The notes beneath the pieces were generated by a model that saw only the letters and a program-made list of their open reading frames with translations, did not search any database and was not told the origin of the DNA. Shown here in pieces: positions 1 to 6,607 of a DNA stretch of 64,000 nucleotides. Source of the DNA: CAKZNE01 sp002695025. Lineage in GTDB: Bacteria; Bacteroidota; Bacteroidia; Flavobacteriales; Schleiferiaceae. The translations under genes and the position numbers were made by a program. Location of the stretch: the NCBI GenBank assembly GCA_913043285.1, contig CAJWML010000023.1:1-64000 (forward strand), in the 5' to 3' direction. Numbering within the stretch: the stretch's first letter is position 1; each line of letters opens with the position of its first letter.

Positions 1-684
1 GCCGGAGATCTCGTGGCGCTGCTGGATCATTACGGATACGAAGATGCTACCTTTATAGGTCATGACTGGGGAGCAATGGTTACCTGGTGGCTGGCTTTAT
101 TGCACCCCAGCCGTATGAAGCGAATTATTGCCCTGGCCGTGCCTTACCAGGTGCGCGGAGAAAGACCCTGGATTGAGTGGATGGAAGAAGTATTGGGAGC
201 CGATTACTATTTTGTACACTTCAACCGGCAGCCGGGTGTTGCAGATGCCATCCTGGATGAAAATGCTGAACAGTTCCTACGCAACCTCTTCCGGAAGAAC
301 CTTCCCAACCACCCGCCTGAACCATGTATGGCCATGATGCATCTCGCCAGAGCCAAAGAGCCAAAGGGCAAACCTGTTATGAGTGAAAGCGACCTGGGTG
401 TTTTCGTATCCTCTTTTGAAGCAACCGGCTTTACCGGCAGCATCAATTGGTACAGGAATCTTGACCGCAACTGGCAATTACTGGCAAACGTAAACCCCAT
501 TATTCAACAAGCTGCATTGATGATTTATGGAAACCAGGATGTGATACCCAGGTTTGAAGGATTGTCCGCGTTTGTGCCCAATGTTGAAGAAGTGGGTTTA
601 GAATGTGGCCATTGGATCCAACAGGAAAAACCGGAGGAAACTAACCAGATCATCCTGGAATGGTTGGGGCAGCAAACAGAATAA
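1..684 (+). CDS. Epoxide hydrolase-like alpha/beta hydrolase (5' end cut by window)
   Basis: This is the C-terminal part of an alpha/beta hydrolase of the epoxide hydrolase/haloalkane dehalogenase group. The frame is open from base 1, so the start lies upstream of the window; a GTG at 13 is inside the protein. The nucleophile elbow reads GHDWGAM, with Asp as nucleophile as in epoxide hydrolases rather than Ser as in esterases. The later acid is probably the Asp in YGNQDVIP, and the catalytic His is in ECGHWIQQ, so the triad is complete. Family members open epoxides to diols or remove halides; the substrate cannot be told from sequence. A REP palindrome lies about 24 bases after the stop. Confidence 0.85.
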   Translation, partial: AGDLVALLDHYGYEDATFIGHDWGAMVTWWLALLHPSRMKRIIALAVPYQVRGERPWIEWMEEVLGADYYFVHFNRQPGVADAILDENAEQFLRNLFRKNLPNHPPEPCMAMMHLARAKEPKGKPVMSESDLGVFVSSFEATGFTGSINWYRNLDRNWQLLANVNPIIQQAALMIYGNQDVIPRFEGLSAFVPNVEEVGLECGHWIQQEKPEETNQIILEWLGQQTE

Positions 685-707
685 GGATATAAAATATTTT
701 AATCCCT

Positions 708-734
708 CTAAGCGTAGCGTTCCGCTACGCTTAG
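708..734. repeat. REP-type palindrome 1
   Basis: Perfect 12-base inverted repeat (CTAAGCGTAGCG / CGCTACGCTTAG) around a 3-base loop TTC. It is the first of five complete copies within 2.4 kb (also near 1357, 1505, 2131 and 3038). It sits just downstream of the hydrolase gene. Confidence 0.9.
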
Positions 735-773
735 TAAGCCACACTATTTACCAATAACCGAAAGCACCGCCCC

Positions 774-793
774 CGCTACGCTTTAGTATCCTT
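774..793. repeat. Half REP element
   Basis: Only the right arm CGCTACGCTT is present, followed by TAGTATCCTT. This matches the right arm plus flank of the copies at 1372 and 3053 with one difference. The left arm is replaced by unrelated CG-rich sequence. It looks like a decayed or partly excised REP copy. Confidence 0.65.
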
Positions 794-851
794 ACTATCT
801 TTAAACCAGCGTATAAACAATAGTTATCCTTAAACCCTGAATTCAACCCCC

Positions 852-1346
852 GTGATAAAACTGCGGCCCGCTACCCTGCATGATCTTGAACTGGTAAAGC
901 ATTGGGATACCCAGCAACACGTTATTGATTGCGATCCGGATGATGATTGGGATTGGGAAACGGAACTCGGCAGGAACCCTCCCTGGAGGGAACAATTGCT
1001 TGCTGAATTATACGGAGAGCCTATTGGCTTTTTACAGATCATTGACCCTTATTTGGAAGAAACCCACTACTGGGGGAAGGTTGAACCTAACAAGAGAGCT
1101 ATTGATATATGGATTGGGGAAGCTCATAACCTGAACAAAGGCTACGGAACCAGTATGATGGAACTTGCCATTGCAAGATGTTTTCAGGATGCGACCGTAA
1201 ATGGGATACTTATTGACCCTTTAAAGACCAATACCAAGGCGCACCGGTTTTACCGTAGGCTGGGATTTGAGTTTATAGAAGAACGGGAATTTGATGGAAC
1301 TCTTTGCTATATATATGAATTGAAAAGGCATAAGATATCGATATGA
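852..1346 (+). CDS. GNAT family N-acetyltransferase (aminoglycoside 6'-acetyltransferase-like)
   Basis: A 164-residue single-domain GNAT acetyltransferase, which transfers acetyl from acetyl-CoA to an amine. The N-terminus (IKLRPATLHDLELVKHW) and the acetyl-CoA loop region (NKGYGTSMMELAI) fit the fold, and the end has the usual KAHRFYRRLGF strand-turn. Residues 40-100, rich in Asp and Trp, resemble the AAC(6')-Ib-type group, but resistance cannot be inferred because many chromosomal homologues have unknown substrates. The start is a GTG; there is no better ATG upstream. A REP element follows 10 bases after the stop and another set precedes the gene, so it is flanked by repeats. Confidence 0.85.
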   Translation: MIKLRPATLHDLELVKHWDTQQHVIDCDPDDDWDWETELGRNPPWREQLLAELYGEPIGFLQIIDPYLEETHYWGKVEPNKRAIDIWIGEAHNLNKGYGTSMMELAIARCFQDATVNGILIDPLKTNTKAHRFYRRLGFEFIEEREFDGTLCYIYELKRHKISI

Positions 1347-1356
1347 TCCGTCCCCT

Positions 1357-1381
1357 CTAAGCGTAGCGTCCCGCTACGCTT
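1357..1381. repeat. REP-type palindrome 2
   Basis: CTAAGCGTAGCG-TCC-CGCTACGCTT, a 10-base perfect stem with a 3-base loop (arms 1359-1368 and 1372-1381). It is the left end of the 143-base segment that recurs at 3038-3180. Confidence 0.9.
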
Positions 1382-1392
1382 TACTATCCTTC

Positions 1393-1499
1393 CTACTCCT
1401 GGTACACCCGCTTCTGCGGCACTACAAAAGTTTTGGGCAGCTTGGGGAACAGCTCGATCACCTGGTTCATGCCCACCTGCGCCATGGAGATGAAGCTCC
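1393..1499 (-). pseudogene. Truncated 3' fragment of the exported-protein gene at 3074-3604
   Basis: On the minus strand this holds the last ~35 codons and stop of the gene at 3074-3604, lacking the signal peptide and most of the body. It has no start of its own. It is bounded on both sides by REP palindromes (1357-1381 and 1505-1529), which suggests it was copied or carried with them. At nearly 98% nucleotide identity to the intact copy, the event looks recent. Confidence 0.85.
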
Positions 1500-1504
1500 C
1501 TCCT

Positions 1505-1529
1505 CTAAGCGTAGCGTCCCGCTACGCTT
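1505..1529. repeat. REP-type palindrome 3
   Basis: CTAAGCGTAGCG-TCC-CGCTACGCTT, arms 1507-1516 and 1520-1529, with the same core and left flank (CCTCTAAG) as palindrome 2. It lies 37 bases before the RAYT start and abuts the end of the duplicated gene fragment. Confidence 0.9.
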
Positions 1530-1565
1530 CAATATTAACCCGTATTCGCTACCTTTAACTAAAGT

Positions 1566-2111
1566 ATGAGCGATAGCTATCAAATAAAAGATCAGAATGC
1601 CACCTACTTTTTGACCTGTCAGGTAGTAGGATGGATGGATATTTTCAGCAGAAGAGTATACCGGGATATCCTTATCAAAAGCCTGGAATATTGTATTAAG
1701 AATAAAGGTTTGGTTGTATACGGCTATGTTATAATGACTAATCACTTGCATCTGATCCTTAGGAGTACTGTTGGTAATTTATCGGATACTGTGCATGATT
1801 TCAAAAGCTTCACCTCTCATCGTATTCTAAAAGAAATCGAACACCATCCACAGGAAAGTCGTAAAGATTGGATGAAAATAGTGTTCCAATACCATGCTAA
1901 GTTTAATAAGCGCGTTACGAACCAGCAACTCTGGACGCATCACAACCATGCCGTTGAGTTGATTAACGCAGAAATGATAGATTCACGCTTGAAGTACATT
2001 CATGAAAACCCGGTACGGGCCGGATGGGTAGAACAAGCACAGGATTACATATACAGTAGTGCCCGTAATTATGCGGATCTGCCGAGTTTATTACCTATTG
2101 AAAAACTATAA
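1566..2111 (+). CDS. REP-associated tyrosine transposase (RAYT, Y1/HUH family)
   Basis: A 181-residue single-domain protein of the IS200/IS605-like Y1 transposase family, in the RAYT branch. The HUH metal-binding motif is in VIMTNHLHLILR (residues about 54-65). The C-terminal half has the typical LKYIHENPVRAG block, whose Tyr is the likely catalytic residue, followed by DYIYSSARNY. RAYTs cut and join single-stranded DNA at REP hairpins. Here the gene is flanked at 37 and 20 bases by REP palindromes (1505-1529 and 2131-2155), the layout expected of a RAYT with its cognate REPs. The ATG at 1566 gives a full-length family member with no frameshift, so it is probably intact. Base composition is more AT-rich than the housekeeping genes in the window. 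Confidence 0.9.
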   Translation: MSDSYQIKDQNATYFLTCQVVGWMDIFSRRVYRDILIKSLEYCIKNKGLVVYGYVIMTNHLHLILRSTVGNLSDTVHDFKSFTSHRILKEIEHHPQESRKDWMKIVFQYHAKFNKRVTNQQLWTHHNHAVELINAEMIDSRLKYIHENPVRAGWVEQAQDYIYSSARNYADLPSLLPIEKL

Positions 2112-2130
2112 AATGATGTTAAGGATATGG

Positions 2131-2155
2131 AAGCGTAGCGAGACGCTACGCTTAG
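2131..2155. repeat. REP-type palindrome 4 (variant loop)
   Basis: AAGCGTAGCG-AGA-CGCTACGCTT, perfect 10-base stem (2131-2140 and 2144-2153), but with loop AGA instead of TCC/TTC and a different left flank. It lies between the RAYT stop and the RES gene. The right flank TAGTAGG resembles that of palindrome 1. Confidence 0.9.
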
Positions 2156-2187
2156 TAGGAAAAGTGAATTAGCTTTAAACAATTACT

Positions 2188-3033
2188 ATGAGCAATAGCA
2201 TGCGGTTTTCTAAATTGATTAGATATAACATTGAGACCTGTTCAATAGGTGAATTAGAAAGTTTCTTTTCCAAAGAGATACTTTCACATACCAGACCAAC
2301 AACCGAACTAAATACATTCGAGGGATTATTTAGGTCTAGGATTATAAAAGAAGAAGACATTGAAAAAATTAAGAGTGTTAAGCAAATATGGTATAGGGAC
2401 CAGTCTGTTATAAAATTGGAAGAGCAAAAATTTGGCAGATGCAATGATAAAGGTCAAAACTTCTTTTATTCTTCAAACACTGTGGAGGCAACTATAAAAG
2501 AGTTACGCCCAACTAATAGGGAATATTTACTAATAGGGGAATTTAAATGTCGCACGAATTCAATTCCACCAAAATGTCATTTTGCTGGAATTGAGATTTT
2601 AAGGAAATCAGATATGTGGAAGCATCTTCTTGGAAACTATGCCTATGAAAATCAATTCGACAGAGAAATCGAGAAATTTATTTCAAGTTGTTTTCATAGA
2701 CCTATAGACAAAGGAAGAGAGTTCGAATATAAGTATACCATCGCGTTCACCAATATTTTATTGAAGAACCAGGAAACTTCCGGTTTAGTTTATCCCAGTG
2801 TTGCCTCAAGTCTTAAGTTAATCAACTATGGCTTTAAACCTCAATATGTTGACGATAATTTATATTGCTCTAATGTGTGGATATACAGATATTTATCAGA
2901 TGGTAAGAACATATCATTAAAACCATTGAAGTATGCGGAAATAGAGGAAGGTCAAGGTGAATCAAAAAATTCAAAACTTGAGTTTCATGATACACCGAAT
3001 ATTGGAAAAAAAATATTAAAGTATAATTGGTAG
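2188..3033 (+). CDS. RES-domain protein (possible NAD-degrading toxin family), no partner seen
   Basis: A 281-residue protein whose central and C-terminal parts match the RES domain pattern: an early Arg block (FRSRI), the FYSSNTVEATIKEL segment corresponding to the conserved LYxS..xTAxxE region, and YPSVASSLKLINYG corresponding to the YPS...N block. RES proteins characterised in RES-Xre toxin-antitoxin systems degrade or phosphorolyse NAD+, or modify a target using it. That family knowledge is not proof for this longer member. No Xre-like antitoxin gene is adjacent: upstream is the RAYT and downstream a convergent exported-protein gene. Two 60-base lines counted by hand average about 35% G+C, clearly below the neighbours, so recent acquisition is likely. 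An alternative start ATG is at 2200. Confidence 0.7.
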   Translation: MSNSMRFSKLIRYNIETCSIGELESFFSKEILSHTRPTTELNTFEGLFRSRIIKEEDIEKIKSVKQIWYRDQSVIKLEEQKFGRCNDKGQNFFYSSNTVEATIKELRPTNREYLLIGEFKCRTNSIPPKCHFAGIEILRKSDMWKHLLGNYAYENQFDREIEKFISSCFHRPIDKGREFEYKYTIAFTNILLKNQETSGLVYPSVASSLKLINYGFKPQYVDDNLYCSNVWIYRYLSDGKNISLKPLKYAEIEEGQGESKNSKLEFHDTPNIGKKILKYNW

Positions 3034-3037
3034 CAAC

Positions 3038-3062
3038 CTAAGCGTAGCGTCCCGCTACGCTT
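3038..3062. repeat. REP-type palindrome 5
   Basis: CTAAGCGTAGCG-TCC-CGCTACGCTT, arms 3040-3049 and 3053-3062. It begins 4 bases after the RES stop codon and ends 11 bases before the stop of the convergent gene. It is the left end of direct repeat copy B. Confidence 0.9.
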
Positions 3063-3180
3063 TACTATCCTTTCTACTCCTGGTACACCCGCTTCTGCGG
3101 CACTACAAAAGTTTTGGGCAGCTTGGGGAACAGCTCAATCACCTGGTTCATGTCCACCTGCGCCATGGAGATGAAGCTCC
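3038..3180. repeat. Direct repeat copy B (source copy, REP plus intact gene end)
   Basis: Partner of 1357-1499. Here the segment runs on into the intact gene (3074-3604), so this is the likely original location and copy A the derivative. Confidence 0.9.
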
Positions 3181-3604
3181 AACTTTTACCGGCATCTTCA
3201 GAAACACCCAACAAGCTGGATTCGGAATACAGCTTACCCAAAGGACCGTTAAAAGTGAGTCGTATGGGCACTACTGCCAATATATTATCACCTACCGGGG
3301 TCTCGCTTAAGGGTGCGGAAAGCTCGGCCGCCTTCAGTTCAAAATCCTGTTGTTGTAAATTTTGATCGGAAAGCTGGGCCTGGCGCAAAAGGGTTTGCCG
3401 GCCTCCGTTGAGCTTCACCAGTGGCAGGTAGGTCATATCGATTACCTTATTCCAGTCCTGCTTTTGGGTAGCAGCCGCGTATTTACCGGCCGCCTTCATC
3501 AGGCTTTCTTCGTGCGGGATAGCCGGAATATCAGCTTCCTGGGCACTCAGGGAAAGGGTAAAAAACAAAGCCAGCAGGGCAGTCAGGGATCGGTATAATT
3601 TCAT
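3074..3604 (-). CDS. Small exported protein of unknown function
   Basis: A 176-residue protein with an N-terminal signal peptide (MKLYRSLTALLALFF...LSLSAQ, cleavage likely after SAQ), so periplasmic or surface. I do not recognise a named family. The mature part is about 150 residues, mixed alpha/beta in character, with GGRQTLLRQ near residue 70 and a C-terminal region ending FVVPQKRVYQE. The ATG at 3604 is preferred over a TTG two codons upstream. It lies 8 bases downstream of the methyltransferase gene on the same strand, so it is probably co-transcribed. Its last 107 bases are duplicated at 1393-1499. Confidence 0.8.
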   Translation of the reverse strand: MKLYRSLTALLALFFTLSLSAQEADIPAIPHEESLMKAAGKYAAATQKQDWNKVIDMTYLPLVKLNGGRQTLLRQAQLSDQNLQQQDFELKAAELSAPLSETPVGDNILAVVPIRLTFNGPLGKLYSESSLLGVSEDAGKSWSFISMAQVDMNQVIELFPKLPKTFVVPQKRVYQE

Positions 3605-3612
3605 TTTCAATA

Positions 3613-4455
3613 CTATTTAACCGCTTTAATAAGCCGGTATTTCCAAAGGTTCTGCCGCAGTGCCCGGTACTGGTAATACCCACACTTATAATGATCACGG
3701 GCAAAGCGTGAAACATCAGGGTGTAATAAGGCATAGCCCTCTGCGAAGCTTACACCCAGCATAGAACCGTATAGCATGCGCCTGGCACTTTTCCGAATAT
3801 TGGGCGTATAGTCCCGGTTTTCCACTTCACTAAAACCCGCTTCCCGGGTTTTCTCCGTAAAGTACTCATCGGTTACAAAATCAGGTACGGCCCAGGTACG
3901 TTTCCATTTATCGATCCAGCCTCTTTTATCTTCCACACCTTTGGGGGTAAGGAAAAAATCGAAAAGGACCATTCTTCCACCTTTACGGAGAAGGCGGTAA
4001 CTTTCGTTGATAAAATCTGCTTTCTCGGTAGCGTGACACACGCTTTCACAAGCCCATATCACATCAAAGGACTCATCGGGAAAAGAGGTGGCGGTAAAGT
4101 CCATAACCTTAAACTGCACAGCATCGTTTACTCCCAGCTTCTCAGCCGTAGAGTTGGCCTGCTGCACTTGATTATCACTCAATGATATTCCAGTTGCGTT
4201 AGCCCCACTGTTGCGGTGTACAAACAGAGCCGCTCCACCCACACCACAGCCGGCATCCAATACCTTATCGGTACTTTGAATGGCTGCCGCCTGCATTAAC
4301 TGGCGATTGGTGTTTTCCAGTGCCTCGCCAAAATTACGGGTGGTTTTATCCCATATACCGTAGTGTAGGGAATGATGCTTTTTAAGCCCCCACCACTTTT
4401 CATAGTGATTTTGAGTGGTATCGTAATACTCAGCTATATCCGTGTTTGAGAACAT
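3613..4455 (-). CDS. SAM-dependent methyltransferase (tocopherol/sterol C-methyltransferase-like)
   Basis: A 280-residue class I methyltransferase. Motif I is VLDAGCGVGG (residues about 65-74), followed by TGISLSDNQVQQA, FDVIWACESVCH and the post-motif LRKGGRMVLFDFF. The N-terminus (IAEYYDTTQNHYEKWWG, then HYGIWD) is typical of the gamma-tocopherol/sterol and mycolic-acid/cyclopropane-synthase related group that methylates small lipophilic substrates. The real substrate is unknown. The following small exported protein gene is 8 bases downstream and likely in the same transcript. Confidence 0.85.
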   Translation of the reverse strand: MFSNTDIAEYYDTTQNHYEKWWGLKKHHSLHYGIWDKTTRNFGEALENTNRQLMQAAAIQSTDKVLDAGCGVGGAALFVHRNSGANATGISLSDNQVQQANSTAEKLGVNDAVQFKVMDFTATSFPDESFDVIWACESVCHATEKADFINESYRLLRKGGRMVLFDFFLTPKGVEDKRGWIDKWKRTWAVPDFVTDEYFTEKTREAGFSEVENRDYTPNIRKSARRMLYGSMLGVSFAEGYALLHPDVSRFARDHYKCGYYQYRALRQNLWKYRLIKAVK

Positions 4456-4485
4456 GCTTTGAAAAATTTGGGCCTAAGATAACCC

Positions 4486-4899
4486 CTATTCCTGAACCCA
4501 TTCAAAGGAAACGCTCTGTTTCAGCTCACGGCTCAGGCTTTTGGACACCGGGCAGTGCAGGGCGGTTTCTTCCAGGACCTTGCGGGTATGATCGTCACAG
4601 TTTTGCTTCAGGCGCAGGTGCACCTTTATTTCGGCAATGCGCCTGGGCGCAGAAGCCATGATCTTTGTAACAGATACGGAAGCATCTTCCAGATCAAAAT
4701 CCATAGAACGGGCCTTAATGCCCATCATAGTAAGCATGCAGCTGCCCAGGGCCGTGGCGACCAGGTCGGTGGGCGAAAAGGCTTCTCCCTTTCCGTTGTT
4801 GTCCAACGGGGCATCGGTGATCAGCTGATTACCCGAACCCAAATGAGTGGCCTGGGTGCGCAATGCCCCCTGGTATATGATCTTTGCGGTTTCTGCCAT
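4486..4899 (-). CDS. OsmC family protein
   Basis: A 137-residue OsmC/Ohr-fold protein, a family of thiol-dependent hydroperoxide-reducing or stress-related proteins. The two conserved cysteines are in ALGSCMLTMMG (residue ~56) and ALHCPVSKSL (residue ~119), in the usual positions. The motif FSPTDLVATALGSC is typical of the OsmC subgroup rather than Ohr. The start MAETAK (ATG at 4899) is chosen because it matches family N-termini and leaves a one-base gap after the stop of the barrel-protein gene (4901). The frame stays open to 4923. It is probably the last gene of the TPR/barrel operon. Confidence 0.9.
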   Translation of the reverse strand: MAETAKIIYQGALRTQATHLGSGNQLITDAPLDNNGKGEAFSPTDLVATALGSCMLTMMGIKARSMDFDLEDASVSVTKIMASAPRRIAEIKVHLRLKQNCDDHTRKVLEETALHCPVSKSLSRELKQSVSFEWVQE

Positions 4900-4900
4900 A

Positions 4901-6607
4901 TTAAAAGCGGTATCCAATCCCAAAGAGGACGTTAATATTCTGCGCCTGGTAACCCAGGTAATAATCGTAAGGTGTATTTAACAGGTTGTATACATTGATA
5001 AAGGCCGATAAACGGCTGTTGTACAAGTATTCCACACCCAGGTTAGCGTTTACATAACCCGGCAGGTCGCTGTCAATAAGAGGGTTATCCGCCTGGTTAA
5101 AGGCCACTCGTGGGCCAACGTAACGGATATCGGCCTTAAGACGGATCTTTTCCTTAATGGTATAACCGGCTCCCAGCTTAGCGGTAAAAGCCGGACGGTG
5201 CCAGGCCTTTTTAGCGTTTTTCACCTGGAAGGACTGCAAGGTTCCACCCAGGTTCAGCTGTAGATTGTTTTTCAGGTTAACGGCCAATTCACCGCTGGCG
5301 TAAAAAATGTCGGCATCATCATACAGTACGGAGATTCCGGGATCGATGGAATCAAAAGCATAAAAGGGATTTCGATAAAACAGTACCAGGCCGTTGGCAT
5401 CCTTAAAACCACCCCGCAGGTTAAAGGAAGTGGTGGAACTGATAATACCGTTCATACCAATATAGATATCCGTAGTACGTGTGGGGGTGAGAAACTGTCC
5501 CGGATCGATAAAGGGGTTCTCATCCACCAGGGAGCGTACGGTATTGTGCTGCAGGTGACCTTCAATACCGGCATAGGTGGTCAGCACATCCTCCACAATA
5601 GGGTAACTCACCTTGATCTCCGGGAAAAAATAGAGATTGCCATCCGACTCATCACTCAACGAAGTGCTTAGTGAGTTGTAATACAGATTCAACCCGAATT
5701 TAAAGAGGAAGTCTTTTACATAAGTTTCGATATGCGGACGCATCTGCAGGGTAAAGTAGCTCTGGTCAAAATCCGCCAGTGAATCGTAGACCGTATTGAA
5801 ATAGTTGAGGTTTACATCCAGGTCAATCGTTTCCTCCTGGGCGGGAATAGCAAAAGAAGAAAGCAGCTTGAAGTTGTTTTCCTGGGTGAAATAATCATCG
5901 GAAAGAAAATAATAATCGATGCCCAGTTTCCGTGTCCAGCCCATGGCCTTATCGTTGGGGCTCATCAGCTTACTTTGGATCCCGAACTGGCGGTACCAGT
6001 TGGAGGGAGGCTCGGGAGTTTCCTCTTCTCCCGCAAAGCGGGTGGTATCCTCTACGTCCAGCCCATAATAGCTCACCTTATCAAAACGGGCGTAAGCATT
6101 ATTCTCCCAGGTAAGATCATCAAAAAAGCGGTTGAAGTACGCCTTCAGGCCGTTACGGCTCATGCCATTGTTCTCATACACTATATCCTTTACTCCCTTT
6201 TGGGTGGAAAAGTGCTGACCCGAAAAACCGTAGCTGTACTTGGAGGAACGTCCGCTGTTGTAGTATGCCTCCGCCAAAGGAGTATTGTATAAGCCGTAGC
6301 CTACGCGCACCATACCGTTATACAGTTCATCCACTGGTATTTTGGCGATACGGGCCGGCTGAATAGGATCAGGGTTGAACTTCACCTCAATGGGCTGACT
6401 CACGATGGAATACTTCACCGGTATCTTGCTGGTAGTGGTATCCTTAAAATCCGGGAAGTCCGTAACCTTGGAGGCTTCCCCTACCCGGGCCTTGTACTTA
6501 TCGGTAACCTTCAGCTCCAGTTGCCCCAGGTTGCCGGGCTGTGCCAGGGCTGTAAAAGCCCATCCAAAGGTCAGTAGAAATGCGGTACAATACTTCATCT
6601 TACTCAT
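4901..6607 (-). CDS. Outer-membrane beta-barrel protein (TonB-dependent-receptor-like, no plug seen)
   Basis: A 568-residue exported protein with signal peptide ending ALAQ. After a short Pro-rich periplasmic segment (DPIQPARIAKIPVDELY) it consists of alternating aromatic-rich strands up to the C-terminal YRF, a good beta-barrel end. Such proteins are often labelled TonB-dependent receptor in Bacteroidota, but I see no plug domain or TonB box. Its ATG overlaps the end of the TPR gene by 8 bases (ATGAGTAA), so translation is probably coupled. A role together with that TPR protein at the outer membrane is inference from this coupling. Confidence 0.8.
   Translation of the reverse strand: MSKMKYCTAFLLTFGWAFTALAQPGNLGQLELKVTDKYKARVGEASKVTDFPDFKDTTTSKIPVKYSIVSQPIEVKFNPDPIQPARIAKIPVDELYNGMVRVGYGLYNTPLAEAYYNSGRSSKYSYGFSGQHFSTQKGVKDIVYENNGMSRNGLKAYFNRFFDDLTWENNAYARFDKVSYYGLDVEDTTRFAGEEETPEPPSNWYRQFGIQSKLMSPNDKAMGWTRKLGIDYYFLSDDYFTQENNFKLLSSFAIPAQEETIDLDVNLNYFNTVYDSLADFDQSYFTLQMRPHIETYVKDFLFKFGLNLYYNSLSTSLSDESDGNLYFFPEIKVSYPIVEDVLTTYAGIEGHLQHNTVRSLVDENPFIDPGQFLTPTRTTDIYIGMNGIISSTTSFNLRGGFKDANGLVLFYRNPFYAFDSIDPGISVLYDDADIFYASGELAVNLKNNLQLNLGGTLQSFQVKNAKKAWHRPAFTAKLGAGYTIKEKIRLKADIRYVGPRVAFNQADNPLIDSDLPGYVNANLGVEYLYNSRLSAFINVYNLLNTPYDYYLGYQAQNINVLFGIGYRF

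Larger units (their letters stand above)
1357..1499. repeat. Direct repeat copy A (143 bases; REP plus 3' end of downstream gene)
   Basis: By direct comparison this segment matches 3038-3180 in all but three of 143 positions, with no gaps and a constant offset of 1681. It contains REP palindrome 2 and a copy of the last part of the exported-protein gene at 3074-3604. Homology stops at 1499, and REP palindrome 3 follows directly. Confidence 0.95.
1500..3037. mobile_element. RAYT/RES segment between 143-base direct repeats
   Basis: The 1538 bases between the direct repeats contain REP 3, the RAYT gene, REP 4 and the RES gene. The segment is bounded by long, nearly identical direct repeats rather than by inverted terminal repeats, so it is not a classical insertion sequence. 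It may be a RAYT/REP island, or the product of a duplication that placed the RAYT and RES genes between two copies of the gene end. Boundaries are inferred from where the repeat homology stops. Confidence 0.55.

Noticed and set aside
1467..1751. Minus-strand frame of 94 codons across the duplicated fragment and the RAYT start
   Set aside because: It joins a REP, unrelated spacer and the antisense of the RAYT; no motif supports it.
1500..3037. Classical insertion sequence with terminal inverted repeats
   Set aside because: The ends are direct repeats containing gene sequence, and the only transposase is of the RAYT type, which does not use terminal inverted repeats.
700..3065. CRISPR array from repeated short sequences
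   Set aside because: Copies are palindromic, irregularly spaced (tens to over 900 bases apart) and lie among genes; no cas gene is present.
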